A stretch of 64,000 nt of DNA, from contig NC_134104.1 of NCBI RefSeq assembly GCF_040939455.1, forward strand, positions 142,884,501 to 142,948,500, read 5' to 3'. The position numbers and the translations under genes are program-made. The DNA is from Microcebus murinus. Taxonomy: Eukaryota; Chordata; Mammalia; Primates; Cheirogaleidae. Position 1 is the first letter of the stretch. The number at the start of each line of letters is the position of its first letter. This document shows, piece by piece, positions 14,033-24,362 of this stretch. Below the pieces are notes generated by a model. The model was given only the letters and a program-made list of their open reading frames with translations, did not search any database and was not told where the DNA came from.

Positions 14033-14073
14033 TGTGTGTGTATGTGTGTTTGTGTTTGTGTGTGTGTGTGTGC
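14033..14073. repeat. Imperfect (TG)n microsatellite
   Basis: TG-rich run with interruptions (TATG, TTTG) and an uninterrupted stretch of about eight TG units before GCAAAC. Confidence 0.85.
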
Positions 14074-14754
14074 AAACATGGTGAGACTGATTTTGAAATA
14101 ATCAGATAAAGTTGTATACTTGTCTCTGGAGTTTTTTTTTTTTAAGTTAAGTACCTAAAATTATCCTCTTATCTTTCTAAAGTGAAAAACAAACAAAAAG
14201 CAGGAAAACTAAAGATTAGAACACTAAATGGGCTGATAAATTTTTAAAAATTGAAGGATTTTTTTTTTTTTAATTCTTTCCAATTGCTGGCTTATGGGGA
14301 GGGGGATGAGTTACAGGTTTTGAATCTAGAAGAAAGTTATTTTTAAAAAAGAAAATAAACTTAAAACAATAAAATGTAGCTAACATTGAATGACAGTGAT
14401 AGAAAAACAAGTACCTGGAATCGGAATAATATTAAAAAAGACAGAGAAAATAGTTGATTTAGTCATTGTTCTGAGAATACACTTCTGGTGCATTTGCTTT
14501 CTCATCACAGTACATTATTGTTGGTTATGAAATTCCCATCAGAACTTTCTTAGTTCTGGAAGGTATGTTTATGAATATGCTACATTTAAAGTTTCTTGTT
14601 ATAAGCAAACAAATGCATTTGTGCTCAACATCCGTGGTAGTAATGAGAAATACTAAGCTGCCTTTACAGACCCAAAGGGAGCCAAAATCAAGTCTGCTGC
14701 CGTCTGGCTCCACTGTAACCCCGGCATTTCCTCCCCACCGAGCATGTTCTACTT

Positions 14755-15220
14755 TACTTTCTTGATTTTATTTACTGAGGTATTAATATAAAGTACATAA
14801 GCAAAGTGTGTGACCTGCACACATCTGAATTATAAGCCTTGGTACATTTTTACATACGTGAACACCTGTGGAAACAACGCCCTGAATGAGACATAGAAGA
14901 TGTCTAGTCTTCTTGTGAGTTCCCTCACGCCCTCTCAGAGGTACCGCTAATCTGACTTTTATTACCGTGGATCAGTTTTGCCTGATCTTGTATGTGATCG
15001 ATGGGACTATACAGTAGATGCCCTTTTGTGATTGATTTCTTTCACTTAGCACATTCTTTTAGTTAATTAGCTTGGTTTCCATTTTATAACAGTCTGTTCT
15101 TATTGTATGAATGTCATAAATACTTTTTTTCCACTAGAATATTCTACTTCCTCTGGGTCAGTTTTTAGATTTTTCTCTGTCTTGCTCCCTTTTGTTGCTA
15201 ATTTCTGTCATATGACTGGT
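14755..15220 (-). mobile_element. Old LINE-1 3' UTR fragment, antisense
   Basis: Diverged match to the L1M-type 3' UTR in reverse: 'gattttatttactgaggtat', 'gtacatttttacatacgtgaacacc', the conserved 'ttctttcacttagcacattctttt' and a 'gtctgttcttattgtatgaatgtca' block. No coding remnant; the boundaries are approximate. Confidence 0.65.
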
Positions 15221-15231
15221 GATACTTGGTT

Positions 15232-15234
<3 letters not shown>

Positions 15235-15268
<34 letters not shown>
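15235..15268. repeat. (AT)17 microsatellite
   Basis: 34 bases of uninterrupted AT dinucleotide, self-complementary and likely polymorphic in length. Confidence 0.95.
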
Positions 15269-15271
<3 letters not shown>

Positions 15272-15869
15272 AATGTGTGGGTGTATGTATATATTATTAT
15301 TGTTAAAGAACAAGGCTGATTTCCTCTGCCATCCCATGCTCTCACCCTGGATAAGAATGCTCATGCAAGCCTTGTGTATCAGAACAGAGTATTGACTGAG
15401 AGGCTTTAGAATATATGCTTGGGAAGAACTCAGCATGCTGCCTCTGCCGTCTCCCTAATGCCAAGATGAGGAGGACTTTCCTAGGAAATACCGACCCCAT
15501 TCTGGGAGCTCTGTTTCTTCTAGACATTTTGCCCAGATTTTTATAGAATATTTCTGCGACTTCAGTTTGTAGAAGAACATTGCTACTGCTCAATTTCCAG
15601 TAGGGTTGCAGGAGTTATGGAAGAGGGAAGAAGCGACTCACCAATAGCTACACAGACAATTTGCCAACCAATTTCTCCATGATCAGATTCTTGTCGTTCT
15701 TTACCTGCCAGTACTGGGAGTGATTTCACCTTGAATCATGTCCCCACCTCATCTGGCTTTTCAAGCATTGATAAATAATTTTCAGTTATGGTTGGATTTA
15801 TTTTTCGTGTTTACCTAGTTATACCATGTACTCATTATGTAAACTGGGATGAGTCACCTACATTATTTC

Positions 15870-16075
15870 GTGTAATGGAAAGTGAATGGACTTTGAAGTC
15901 TTACTGACCAAGGTCATTTTCTGGTTCTCTTGCTTACTGTTTTCTGTACCTGCGAATGAGTTGCGTGGTTGCTCTGAGCCCTAATTTTCTTTTCTCTAAA
16001 CTGGAAATAAGATTGTGTGTCTGTGGGTTGTTGGAAGAGCTACAGTCATGTCTGTAAGGTGCCTCTTACTGTGCC
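15870..16075 (+). repeat. MIR SINE fragment
   Basis: MIR order is seen: 'gaatggactttgaagtcttactgacc', 'ttgcttactgttttctgtacctg', 'gagccctaattttcttttctct', 'gtaaggtgcctctta'. Diverged. Confidence 0.6.
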
Positions 16076-16488
16076 TGCCACATTAGGAAGCAGTTTGTTC
16101 TCTCTTTTTCCCCTGACCCCTTCCCTCTCATCTACTGCCCTTTGCTCCCTTCCTTTCAGCTCCTTATTCCTGTACCCTCTCTGGTGGGCCTTCCGTTCCT
16201 TTTCTGAAAAACAGAGTGATGACATCTTCCTTCACAGAATCATGATGACTTCCAAATGATACTATTTTGCAAATTGTAAAATACCCCTCAGATATAAAAC
16301 AATACTATTATTAATAGCAGTAATAATGCTAGTGAACCATGCCATTATTTCATAAAGCAAAATAATATACATTAGCTTCTATATCACAAGATGATTCTGT
16401 GATGAGTGTATTGTGCATCACCTTAAAAATCCAAAACCCCAGGTATCCTTGGTTGTGTCATTTTAGAGAAATAAGTGAATGCATGTGT

Positions 16489-16493
<5 letters not shown>

Positions 16494-16534
<41 letters not shown>

Positions 16535-16544
16535 ATATATATTT
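16494..16544. repeat. (TA)n microsatellite with one interruption
   Basis: About 50 bases of TA repeat, broken once by TTT in the centre. It can fold on itself along its whole length. Confidence 0.93.
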
Positions 16545-17049
16545 TCGTGGAACCGATGGTGATTATGAATTGATGGCAAGGCTTAGCAGAAGCAAAATAA
16601 ATGCACTGGTAAATAACTTGCATGTAGCTGGAGTTGTGTAAATGGAAAGCAGCTGTTATCTCTCAGTGTATGTTATCTTGCTGATGGCTGTGAGGTGCAG
16701 GGCAGCAAAAACGTATGGCTTTGAGAAGATTGCTTCTCTGCAGGCCTCTGCACTGGGTGCCACTGTCCACAGATCCATTTAGCTTTGGCAAAGCTCCCTG
16801 AAGGTGGTGGATTTATTTGCTGCTGCTTCTATTGTTATGGGCTCATACCATCATCTAGCTTAAGCAGATGGGTCACAAACTGGGAAGTCTTCACATTGGC
16901 GAGGGTTCTGGTGTCTTGGATTCCCACTTCCTGTCCCCTTACTTTAGGTTAACTTTTTGAGTATCTATGAGAGTGGTTTTTTTTTTTTTTTTTTCTACCA
17001 AAGGAGAGCTTGAGAAGCTCACCTGGACCAAACTATGACTCCATTGCAG

Positions 17050-17231
17050 GCCAGCCCTTTGTGAATCCCGATGGAACTCCTGCAATATACAACCCGCCCA
17101 GCAGTCAGCAGCCCCTGCGGAGCGCGATGGTGGGGCAGTCCCAGCAGCCCCCGCAGCAGCAGCCCTCCCCTCAGCCTCAGCAGCAAGTCCAGCCTCCACA
17201 GCCACAAATGGCAGGCCCACTGGTCACTCAG
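17050..17231 (+). CDS. ARPP21: ARPP21 coding exon (Pro/Gln-rich segment)
   Basis: The exon is 182 bases. The acceptor is ACTCCATTGCAG before 17050 and the donor GTACGG at 17232. The first two bases finish the Gly codon from 9435, then 60 codons stay open and end in phase 0. The product begins QPFVNPDGTPAIYNPPSSQQ, continues PLRSAMVGQ, and enters a Gln/Pro run of about 24 residues (PPQQQPSPQPQQQVQPPQPQ) before MAGPLVTQ. Relative to my memory of human ARPP21, the Gln run looks one residue shorter. This is the low-complexity, probably disordered part. The acceptor is unusual: the long T tract (16977-16994) lies about 55 bases upstream, with purine-rich sequence between it and the AG. Confidence 0.94.
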
Positions 17232-18131
17232 GTACGGAGCTGGTTAGAGGGCAGCGAGGGGAAGTAGGCTGAGGTGAAGGCTGCATAGTCCTCAGAGCTG
17301 TAGTGCATCAGGGAGAGAGGTATGTCTTCCAGGAGTGCCACCTTGATCCACTCATAAATAAAACCTCACAAAACAAAACAAAAAAACAAAAAAACCTGGT
17401 GGCCTTGAGCCCCTGGTTGCAGGTTGACAGGATTTCAACAGGATCTTTAAGTTTAGATAGAGGTGAGTGCCCCATCCAGTGACTTGCAGGGTGAGGGCAT
17501 GGTACTAGGTAAAATAAATGAGTTTTTTTTGTTTGTTTGTTTTTTTCCTGAGGTCTCGGTGTCTGTTTTATGTATCAGGGAGCCTCTGTCTTGGAGACTG
17601 AACTCATAATCCCATTCAGCCCTTTCCATTGCAGATCAAATGTTCATGTCAGCAAAGAGTCAGTACTGAACTCTTCATCGATGGGAAGAACATACATCAG
17701 TCAATTCCAAGGTGGACTGGCTGTCCATACATTCTCCCCTTAGACAGAGGCAGAGCCCTCCTTTGCTAGGGAGACACGCAGACATGTCTATAGCAACCTG
17801 AAGTGATCCAGAGAGTCTACCAGAGTGAACCTCTTTAAAATTTGTTTAAAACATATTTTGTCCTTGAGCATTATTTTTAGATGCAGATGATCTAACCAAA
17901 AGCAATATCAAACATACATCAGTAACTTCTTAGAGCTTGCTCACGTGCAAATGAGCCCCCCTCAATGCTGTCTGGCTGTGGTCTGCAAGCCCTTGACTTT
18001 TCCCCTGGTGGCTGGTTCCCCTCTCTGGAGTGCACTGAGCCCAGAGGACCTGCAGTGGATGGTGGTGTATTCTTGTGGGATTTCAACTCCTGTGCTTTCC
18101 TGTTTTCTGATCATCTTTCTCTTTCCTCCAG
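17232..18131 (+). other. ARPP21: Intron before the cassette exon (900 bp)
   Basis: No repeats were recognised apart from A-rich and T-rich runs (about 17365-17395 and 17523-17547). It ends in a pyrimidine-rich acceptor, TTTCTCTTTCCTCCAG, up to 18131. Confidence 0.75.
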
Positions 18132-18236
18132 TCTGTCCAGGGGCTGCAGGCTTCCTCCCAGTCAGTGCAGTACCCGGCAGTCTCTTTTCCTCCCCAGCAT
18201 CTCCTGCCTGTGTCTCCAACCCAGCACTTCTCCATG
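18132..18236 (+). CDS. ARPP21: ARPP21 cassette exon, 105 bases, symmetric phase 0-0
   Basis: The 35 open codons read SVQGLQASSQSVQYPAVSFP then PQHLLPVSPTQHFSM, between a strong pyrimidine-rich acceptor ending CCTCCAG and the donor GTATGA at 18237. The exon starts and ends in phase 0, so including or skipping it keeps the frame with the exons at 17050 and 19268. I recall the same segment in the paralogues R3HDM1 and R3HDM2 and in some ARPP21 isoforms, while the human reference I remember joins VTQ directly to RDDVATQ. It is therefore most likely an alternatively spliced exon. Two longer frames across this site are in other phases and are shadows. Confidence 0.85.
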
Positions 18237-19054
18237 GTATGACTTTTCCCCCTGGGAGAGCATGTCCACTGGTTTTACTGCTTTTCTGTGCAGCCCTGGC
18301 TAACACAGGGTGGGTGCCCTGGGTTGACTGTGAAGGGGTATGTGTGAATGTCTCGTTTCTGAGCATTGCAGCCCATCTCTGCAAAACAGTGGTCTCCTTT
18401 CCATCATCCATTTGTGCCACGTTGAGTACTTCTGTGGCCTGGTACCCTTTGAAGCATTTACTAGCTAAGCAGAAATTGAGTGCTTTTCAGAGTTGGGGGC
18501 CAGGAACAGAGAGAGAGAGATGAACTTGGTGTGAGGGTTTGGGAAAAACTCAAAGTCAGTATTGGGATGGTAGCCGTTATCACCCCATGCTCCCGATGTA
18601 GGTTTTCCCCTGGAACTCCAGTCCCCCAGTTTCCTTCCATTGTCCCCTCAGATCACTAGGTCTTGTGGGGCAATAGCTTAAAGAGTGAGTGTTGTTTTTA
18701 AATTTCAGACCAGGCCAGTGAACAGATCCTACCTAAGATAGGAATGTAATCCTGCCTGGCCTGTTGGCAATACCAGTCCTGGCTACCTCTTCACAGCAGC
18801 AGCACTGGGTGGGTGATGAGTGCTGGTGCCCCCACCTCTCTCCAGGGGGTGGACCCTGTGGTTGCTGCTGGGAGGGCCAGCTGCCCCTTCAGGACACAAC
18901 ACTACGCCTTCTTTGTCTGCAACACCATCCTGAGGAGACTAAGCCTTCTCAGTGAAAAAATAATAATTTGCTTCTATTGAAAGAGGAAGATCTAGGTCAA
19001 ATGGCTTACCATCTTTGATCCTCGGGATAATTAAAACCCGATTTGTGTGTGTGT

Positions 19055-19098
<44 letters not shown>

Positions 19099-19267
19099 GT
19101 TTCTCTTGTTATGTTCTGTCTGGAAAATTCCTTTATTTTATTTTTTCCCAATTATACTTCCTCTGTCTCCTACAACTGCAAGCATGTGTCCTGTGTCTGC
19201 CTCAACGTGCCTCTCTCATTACCAGGCTGATCTTGCTTATTTCTTCATTTATTTCCATGGCTTGCAG
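18237..19267 (+). other. ARPP21: Intron after the cassette exon (1.0 kb)
   Basis: Relatively GC-rich at first (18240-18950). It then has a TG microsatellite at 19044-19096 and a pyrimidine-rich approach to the acceptor GGCTTGCAG at 19259-19267. No coding signal. Confidence 0.75.
19044..19096. repeat. (TG)n microsatellite
   Basis: About 53 bases of TG repeat with one TATG interruption near 19059, 171 bases upstream of a coding exon. Such runs can bind splicing factors; that is inference. Confidence 0.95.
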
Positions 19268-19528
19268 AGAGACGATGTGGCGACACAGTTTGGCCAGATG
19301 AACCTGAGCCGGCAGTCCTCAGGGGAGACTCCTGAGCCTCCGTCCGGTCCTGTCTACCCGTCCTCCCTCATGCCACAGCCAGCCCAGCAGCCAAGCTATG
19401 TCATCGCCTCTGCAGGCCAGCAGCTTCCTGCTGCGGGGTTCTCGGGCTCTGGCCCTCCCATCTCCCAGCAAGTCCTCCAGGCTCCTCCCTCACCACAGGG
19501 ATTTGTGCAACAGCCTCCACCTGCACAG
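19268..19528 (+). CDS. ARPP21: ARPP21 coding exon (RDDVATQF segment)
   Basis: The exon is 261 bases, 87 codons, phase 0-0. Acceptor CTTGCAG before 19268, consensus donor GTAAGT at 19529. The product starts RDDVATQFGQMNLSRQSSGE, continues TPEPPSGPVYPSSLMPQPAQ, QPSYVIASAGQQLPAAGFSG, SGPPISQQVLQAPPSPQGFV and ends QQPPPAQ. The RDDVATQF-GQM-LSRQSSGE block is a signature shared across ARPP21, R3HDM1 and R3HDM2 and contains a Ser-rich RQSSGE motif suited to phosphorylation. The rest is Pro/Gln/Ser-rich. Asn follows GQM here, where I recall Thr in human. The exon is symmetric like the cassette before it. Confidence 0.95.
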
Positions 19529-20039
19529 GTAAGTGCGATTTTTTCCCACCCCTGTGACCCACAGCTGATTTCTGGTGCATTTTGACTTTTATCTTTGCAT
19601 GTAGAATATCCTCAGATTAAACTCATCCTGCCCTTCTGGTCCATATTAATGTTCCTCCCACCAAGGACCTAGTCTGTCCTTCTGTTCATCAGTTGTGCAA
19701 AGTCTTGGGGCTCAGAAAGTAAGTTGAATGAAACTGACCGCATTTCTGCTGGTACAACAGGGGGATAGCCCATTTTCCAGGCTGCTGGCACGGAAGCTAT
19801 AAGAAAGCGTTCCCTCCCATGTGATATCCTGCTCATGGGGTTGCCCAGAGAGGAAAAGCCTTGGGGAAAGGAAAGGCCTGCTCCTAGGGGACTTTCAACT
19901 CTCTCTGGCTCCTGCTCTGGAAATGTGTTCTTTCCATTCTTATCAATTCACAAGCATTTTCTGGAGCTAATCTGATGCTCCAGGCAGGAGTCCCTCTATG
20001 AATATAAAGGAGGAAGGTAAGCTGATATCCACTGTCCTT

Positions 20040-20680
20040 TTCTCTCCCTAAGGGGAGGCAGAGCTCTCACAGGTAGCCATTAATCACATTTAATTGACTT
20101 GAGCATGTAAGACACCACAGATCACTGATTTTTACTGTCTTCTCAAAGACTGATTATGTGTTACTGTTCACCACCAAACATCTCTGGTGCTCCCCTGGGT
20201 ATTTCTTGCAGAATATTGGAAGTGATTACTGTCAAGATATAAAATGCACAGAGGCATTTTCTCGTCCATTTTCAAGGCACACATATCCCAAGCAAATTCC
20301 ATCCTAATTATGAAGTATTGCATTATTGGATGAGCTGTTTAAAGTGCAGTGTCACCTTTTTATCATTTGTTTCATTGCCTTAACATCTTGAATAAATTAT
20401 TTTCTTTTCAAGCCACACAAAATCCTCTACCATGAAATGATTGTCACTCAGTTGTTCATTTTATCTTGAATGATTAATTAATAGTTCATCTTCAGTTGCC
20501 TTCTCTTCACTGGTGGGATTTAAGGAGATGTGTAAAATAATTTTAAGTTACAGGGGAAAGGGCTTCATTAATGTATTAATTATTTCACTAATAAATTAAA
20601 TACTTCAAGCTTAATTATTGGGAAAAAAATAATTTAGCTCTTTTCACCTAAATAGCATCTGTGTCCTTACTCATTTCTGC
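20040..20680. promoter_or_regulatory. Candidate conserved intronic enhancer (homeodomain-motif rich)
   Basis: A repeat-free block of about 640 bases with many homeodomain-type cores: CATTAATCACATTTAATTGA, CCTAATTATGAAG, TGATTAATTAATAG, GTATTAATTATTTC and CTTAATTATTGG. Motif density and lack of decayed repeats suggest conservation, but I cannot align it to other genomes. Inference only. Confidence 0.3.
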
Positions 20681-22066
20681 TGTCAAAGAGAAGAGTTGGC
20701 AGAATGTTTAATTGAAGGCTTAAAAAAAAAAAGTCCTTCCCCAATGAAGGAATTTCAATATTATTACTAGTGACAATGCAGAAACAAAGACAATTCAGAA
20801 CTCCTAGTGTGTCTGCAATGGAAATGTTTTTATTCCCTCTTCAGTAGATATAAAAAGTAGAAAGGGAGGGAGACAAATGGATGTTCATGGTTCATGATCA
20901 GTCATGACACTATGAACTTCTTTTTCAAGAACTACAAGTAAAAAAAACTCATTAGTAAACATTAAAATCTGGTTATCAAACTGTAGAAAAATTAAGAGAA
21001 CTGAGTTGAGATTCAGCCCATGGACATATGTGGAAATATGTTAAATTTATGAAGAGACTGAATCTATTTAATAAACTGGAAAGTTAATTTCATCTGACTC
21101 ATGATGTGTGCTTTCTAAATGCCCACTGGAAGGGTGAAGTGGGAAACACATGCGTGAAGTAAAGAGGGATTTGAAGAAGGAAAATGGGAGATTTGTAGTT
21201 TCTCCTTTCCTTTATTTACTTCATTTTACTCCTAATTCAGCTCACTTCTTGATTATATTTTAACATGGTTGGTTGAAAGTATATATTTTCTCCCTTTTGA
21301 GATACCATTACTCCTTTCTTCCTTCTCCCTCTCCTTTTGCACCATTCATACTGATCCTTTAATCCCAGCTCCCTCTTCTTCCTCTCTGAGGGAGGGTGAG
21401 GATGGGCCAGGTGTTGGTTCGTTTCATATGATTGGGAGCCATAATTCCTAACAGCTGGCCAATGCTTGGAGTGGCATTGGATGGAAGATGCTAAACCTCT
21501 AGCACACCCTGTCAAGGTATCAAAGAAGGCAGGTCTAGGGGAAGATAACAAAAACAAAACAAATAAATAAAAAAAAACTTGAGTACTAAAAATGAAATGA
21601 CTTCATTTTTTTTTTTTTTTTACCTGTTGTGCTTTTATCTAAACCATTAGTGCTCATCAGGCAATTTTCAAGTGTTTGAACTCCATCCTTCATCCCTGAA
21701 GGTATTTTCATGTTTCACATTCAATGTGAAAAGGGAGATCAAGGAATGGATATCACATTCATGAACTGATATTTAATCAAGACACAGTCTTTTCTAAAGG
21801 AACAAAATGCTATCTTTCCTAAAAGACATGTAAATAGAATACTTATAAATAAATTAGATGATAGTTGTTCTTATTCTTAGTACTGGGAGGCATTTGGTGC
21901 ATAATGGCATTAATAGTAACCTTTAATAGCACCACAGTTTGCCAGAGCACAACTAAATCCTATTATTATTCCAGAATTATTTGGGTTTTTATTATTACGA
22001 ACTGCTTTATATAAAAAAAGGAGAAATAGTAAGATTAAATCACTATAAACAATGCATACAATAAAT

Positions 22067-22257
22067 TGGGCGTCCTCAAACTACGGCCCGCGGGCCACAT
22101 GCGGGTGTTTTTGCCTGTTTGTTTTTTTACTTCAAAATAAGATATGTGCAGTGTGCATAGGAATTTGTTCATAGTTTTTTTTAAACCATAGTCCGGCCCT
22201 CCAACGGTCTGAGGGACAGTGAACCGGCCCCCTGTTTAAAAAGTTTGAGGACCCCTG
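22067..22257. mobile_element. Non-autonomous hAT transposon, 191 bp, with 8-bp target duplication
   Basis: The right end is AGTTTGAGGACCCCTG, giving the terminal inverted repeat CAGGGGTCCTCAAACT. The left end TGGGCGTCCTCAAACT pairs with three mismatches. The flanks CAATAAAT (22059-22066) and CAATAAAT (22258-22265) are identical 8-base duplications, as hAT elements make. The interior has no coding capacity. CpG-rich motifs such as GGCCCGCGGGCC (22085-22096) are still intact, which argues for a fairly recent insertion. I recall such sequences from strepsirrhine and bat genomes, possibly of the OposCharlie1 group; the family name is uncertain. Confidence 0.88.
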
Positions 22258-23109
22258 CAATAAATTATTTAGTTGCTAGGAACTGACCCATGATTGCTTT
22301 AGACTTGTTCAGCTTCTTACCCTTGAATATCCATGTTATTAGGTAGTCACAATTATAATTCATAATGATTCCATGGAATTGCAGAATCACAGGTCCACAC
22401 GGATTATCTTTTGTTCCTACTTATCCTAAAGCAGGAAAATGTGTTACATATGTTTCAATAACAAGATTGGATAGAAAAGTCTTTCCTATTTGACATGAGC
22501 AAATAAGAAAATAAAATAGCCATAAAAAATCACAGTTCTAAAATAATTGGCTGTTAATTTTACTCTACATCTATAGTACTTGCAGGCTGTGTACTGGGGT
22601 GCCTCTGTGGTCACTTTTAAAAAAGATGATAGGAGAAAAATCAAGGCCTGGAGATGCAAAATAATTAACTAAGAGTAGTAAGAAAATAGCCTTAATAAAA
22701 ATGACCTGAGACAGGCAAAGAAGTCTTTCTAGGTCAGGACATATTTGATTTGCATCTTATTGGAAGTAATTAGAATATTTTTGTTCATTCTCAGTCATTA
22801 GAATATTAAGAAGATGGCATAAAAATATTTTAACATACTTTCCCTTTTAGGATGAACATAAATTTTTTTGGATCCTGGCTAAGTACCAGTCACTGTGCAA
22901 TGTGCTTTGATAGAGTTTTTCGTATTTCCTAACTGCATTATCTGCTTCTTTTAGGCTAGAGATGGGCAGTTTTCATGTCTCACCTGTGTTTCCATTTGAA
23001 AAACAATACAAGTTACATATAATATTTAAAACTACCATAGATTTTTTTGTTGTTGATGATAACTGTTTCATTCTCTCTTGTTTAATTTAAAAATCCCAAA
23101 ATGGTTGTT

Positions 23110-23545
23110 TTAAAATAGCCACTGTATTGCTCATGACTAGGTCAGTAGTTGAGCAGATCTTATCACAGATGGTTCATCTCTGCTCCATATGGCTCGGGTA
23201 GCTTTACTGGGGCTGCACTCACAGGTCTAGAACTTGAGGGTATCCAGTCTATTGGGGTGCCTTTGTTCTCCACACGGACTCTTTCTCCAGCAGAATGGCC
23301 TAGATTTTACCTAGTGGCTGGATTCCCTTCCTGCAGGAGTGGAAGCTGCCAGTCTTCTTAAGGATCAGGCTTGCGAGCCTCAGACATCATTTCTGCCTCA
23401 TTGCATTGGTCAAAGCAAGTCACAGAACCAGCTCAGATTCATAGCTTGGGGAGTGAATTTCACCCCTTCACAGTAGTAACATGCACATACACACAGACAT
23501 GGGGAAAGTTTGTGGTAGCCATCTTTATAATCTATCACAGTTATA
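23110..23545 (+). repeat. Ancient interspersed repeat, family not certain
   Basis: Text such as 'ggagtggaagctgccagtcttcttaagg', 'cattggtcaaagcaagtcacagaaccagctcagattca' and 'ggtagccatctttataatctatcaca' is familiar from a common mammalian interspersed repeat, but I cannot name the family safely. It ends about 80 bases before the next coding exon. Confidence 0.5.
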
Positions 23546-23626
23546 AGATGACAATATATTTTATCTTTAAAAAATTACTTTATGCACAGTTCTCATTACC
23601 TGTTTTTTTCCCCCTTTTCTCCATAG

Positions 23627-23753
23627 ATGCCTGTGTATTATTATCCATCTGGTCAGTACCCTACCTCAACCACACAACAGTACCGGCCCATGGCCTCAGT
23701 TCAGTACAATGCCCAGAGGAGTCAGCAGATGCCGCAGGCAGCCCAGCAAGCAG
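23627..23753 (+). CDS. ARPP21: ARPP21 coding exon (MPVYYYPSGQYP segment)
   Basis: The exon is 127 bases. Acceptor TTTTCTCCATAG before 23627, donor GTACTT at 23754. It enters in phase 0 and leaves in phase 1, its last base opening a Gly codon. The product reads MPVYYYPSGQYPTSTTQQYR then PMASVQYNAQRSQQMPQAAQ and QA. The ATG at the exon start is an internal Met, not a start codon. Tyr, Gln and Pro dominate, a low-complexity composition typical of RNA-granule proteins. In human ARPP21 the next coding sequence starts YQPVLSGQQGF; no exon for that text was found in the remaining 40 kb, so the terminal exon(s) probably lie beyond the window. mir-128-2 starts 525 bases after the donor. Confidence 0.95.
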
Positions 23754-24278
23754 GTACTTGGAATCTGTTTCCCATCTTTTCCTCCAATCCAGTTACTTTT
23801 GCTGGTGAATCTGTAGCTGTATTGTTTGGATGCGTATCCAAGCTTGGTAGTTTAAATCAGCACGTTTCCCCTACCCAAAGAAGATAACAAAGCATTTGAT
23901 TGACTCTAGGTGGAAAAGTAATCAGTACAAGAAGGTGAAGCAAACGCCCATCTAGCATCCCAGGCGTGCATGCTAAACAGTCTTTATAAATTGTTTTTTG
24001 ATCCTCTTAGTTTATTTTAAAGCAGAGAGACAGCCACAACCACATCCCTATCTTCCTAGTTCACTTTCTTTTTTTCTTTCCCCTCTCCAATTTAAAGCAA
24101 GAACTCCCTCTATTCCTAAGGCTAGGGAAGCAAATTAAGTTGTTTCAATAACATGCTAAAAAAGCACCGTCTTTAGAAGAAGGCTACTGACAATGCAGCG
24201 TGTGTCTCGGTGGAACTCTGACTCCGTGGTTCACTTTCACGATGGCCACATGCCTCCTGCCCAGAGCCCGGCAGCCAC

Positions 24279-24362
24279 TGTGCAGTGGGAAGGGGGGCCG
24301 ATACACTGTACGAGAGTGAGTAGCAGGTCTCACAGTGAACCGGTCTCTTTCCCTACTGTGTC
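24279..24362 (+). ncRNA. MIR128-2: microRNA precursor mir-128-2
   Basis: The 84-base hairpin matches, as far as I can recall, the human mir-128-2 precursor at every position. The 3p mature product occupies 24330-24350 with seed CACAGUG. The 5p product occupies 24293-24315. The loop is GAGTGAGTAGCAGGTC-like sequence between the arms, and the basal stem starts TGTGCAGTGGGAAG and ends CCCTACTGTGTC. It lies in the ARPP21 intron on the same strand, so it can be processed from the host transcript. miR-128 is a neuron-enriched repressor of excitability and dendrite-growth genes. An independent intronic promoter has been proposed for it elsewhere; nothing in this sequence proves that. Confidence 0.98.

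Larger units (their letters stand above)
19529..23626 (+). other. ARPP21: Intron between 19528 and 23627 (4.1 kb)
   Basis: Non-coding. The part from about 20040 to 20680 is free of recognisable repeats and rich in TAATTA-type motifs. A hAT element with intact duplications lies at 22067-22257. An old interspersed repeat seems to fill about 23110-23545. The acceptor is TTTTCTCCATAG. Confidence 0.8.

Noticed and set aside
14639..14765. Possible exon after the acceptor-like CTGCCTTTACAG
   Set aside because: The pyrimidine tract is short, the phase does not chain with the neighbouring exons, and the known protein has no residues to place there.
17945..18523. 192-codon open frame on the + strand
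   Set aside because: It crosses the cassette exon in a different frame, runs through a GT donor and intron, and its protein is low-complexity hydrophobic text with no family match.
18939..19230. Thr/His and Cys/Val repeat proteins in several frames
   Set aside because: Pure translations of the (TG)n microsatellite.
23371..23808. 145-codon frame overlapping the MPVYYY exon
   Set aside because: It reads the exon in the wrong phase and crosses its acceptor; the true frame is set by phase 0 from 19528.
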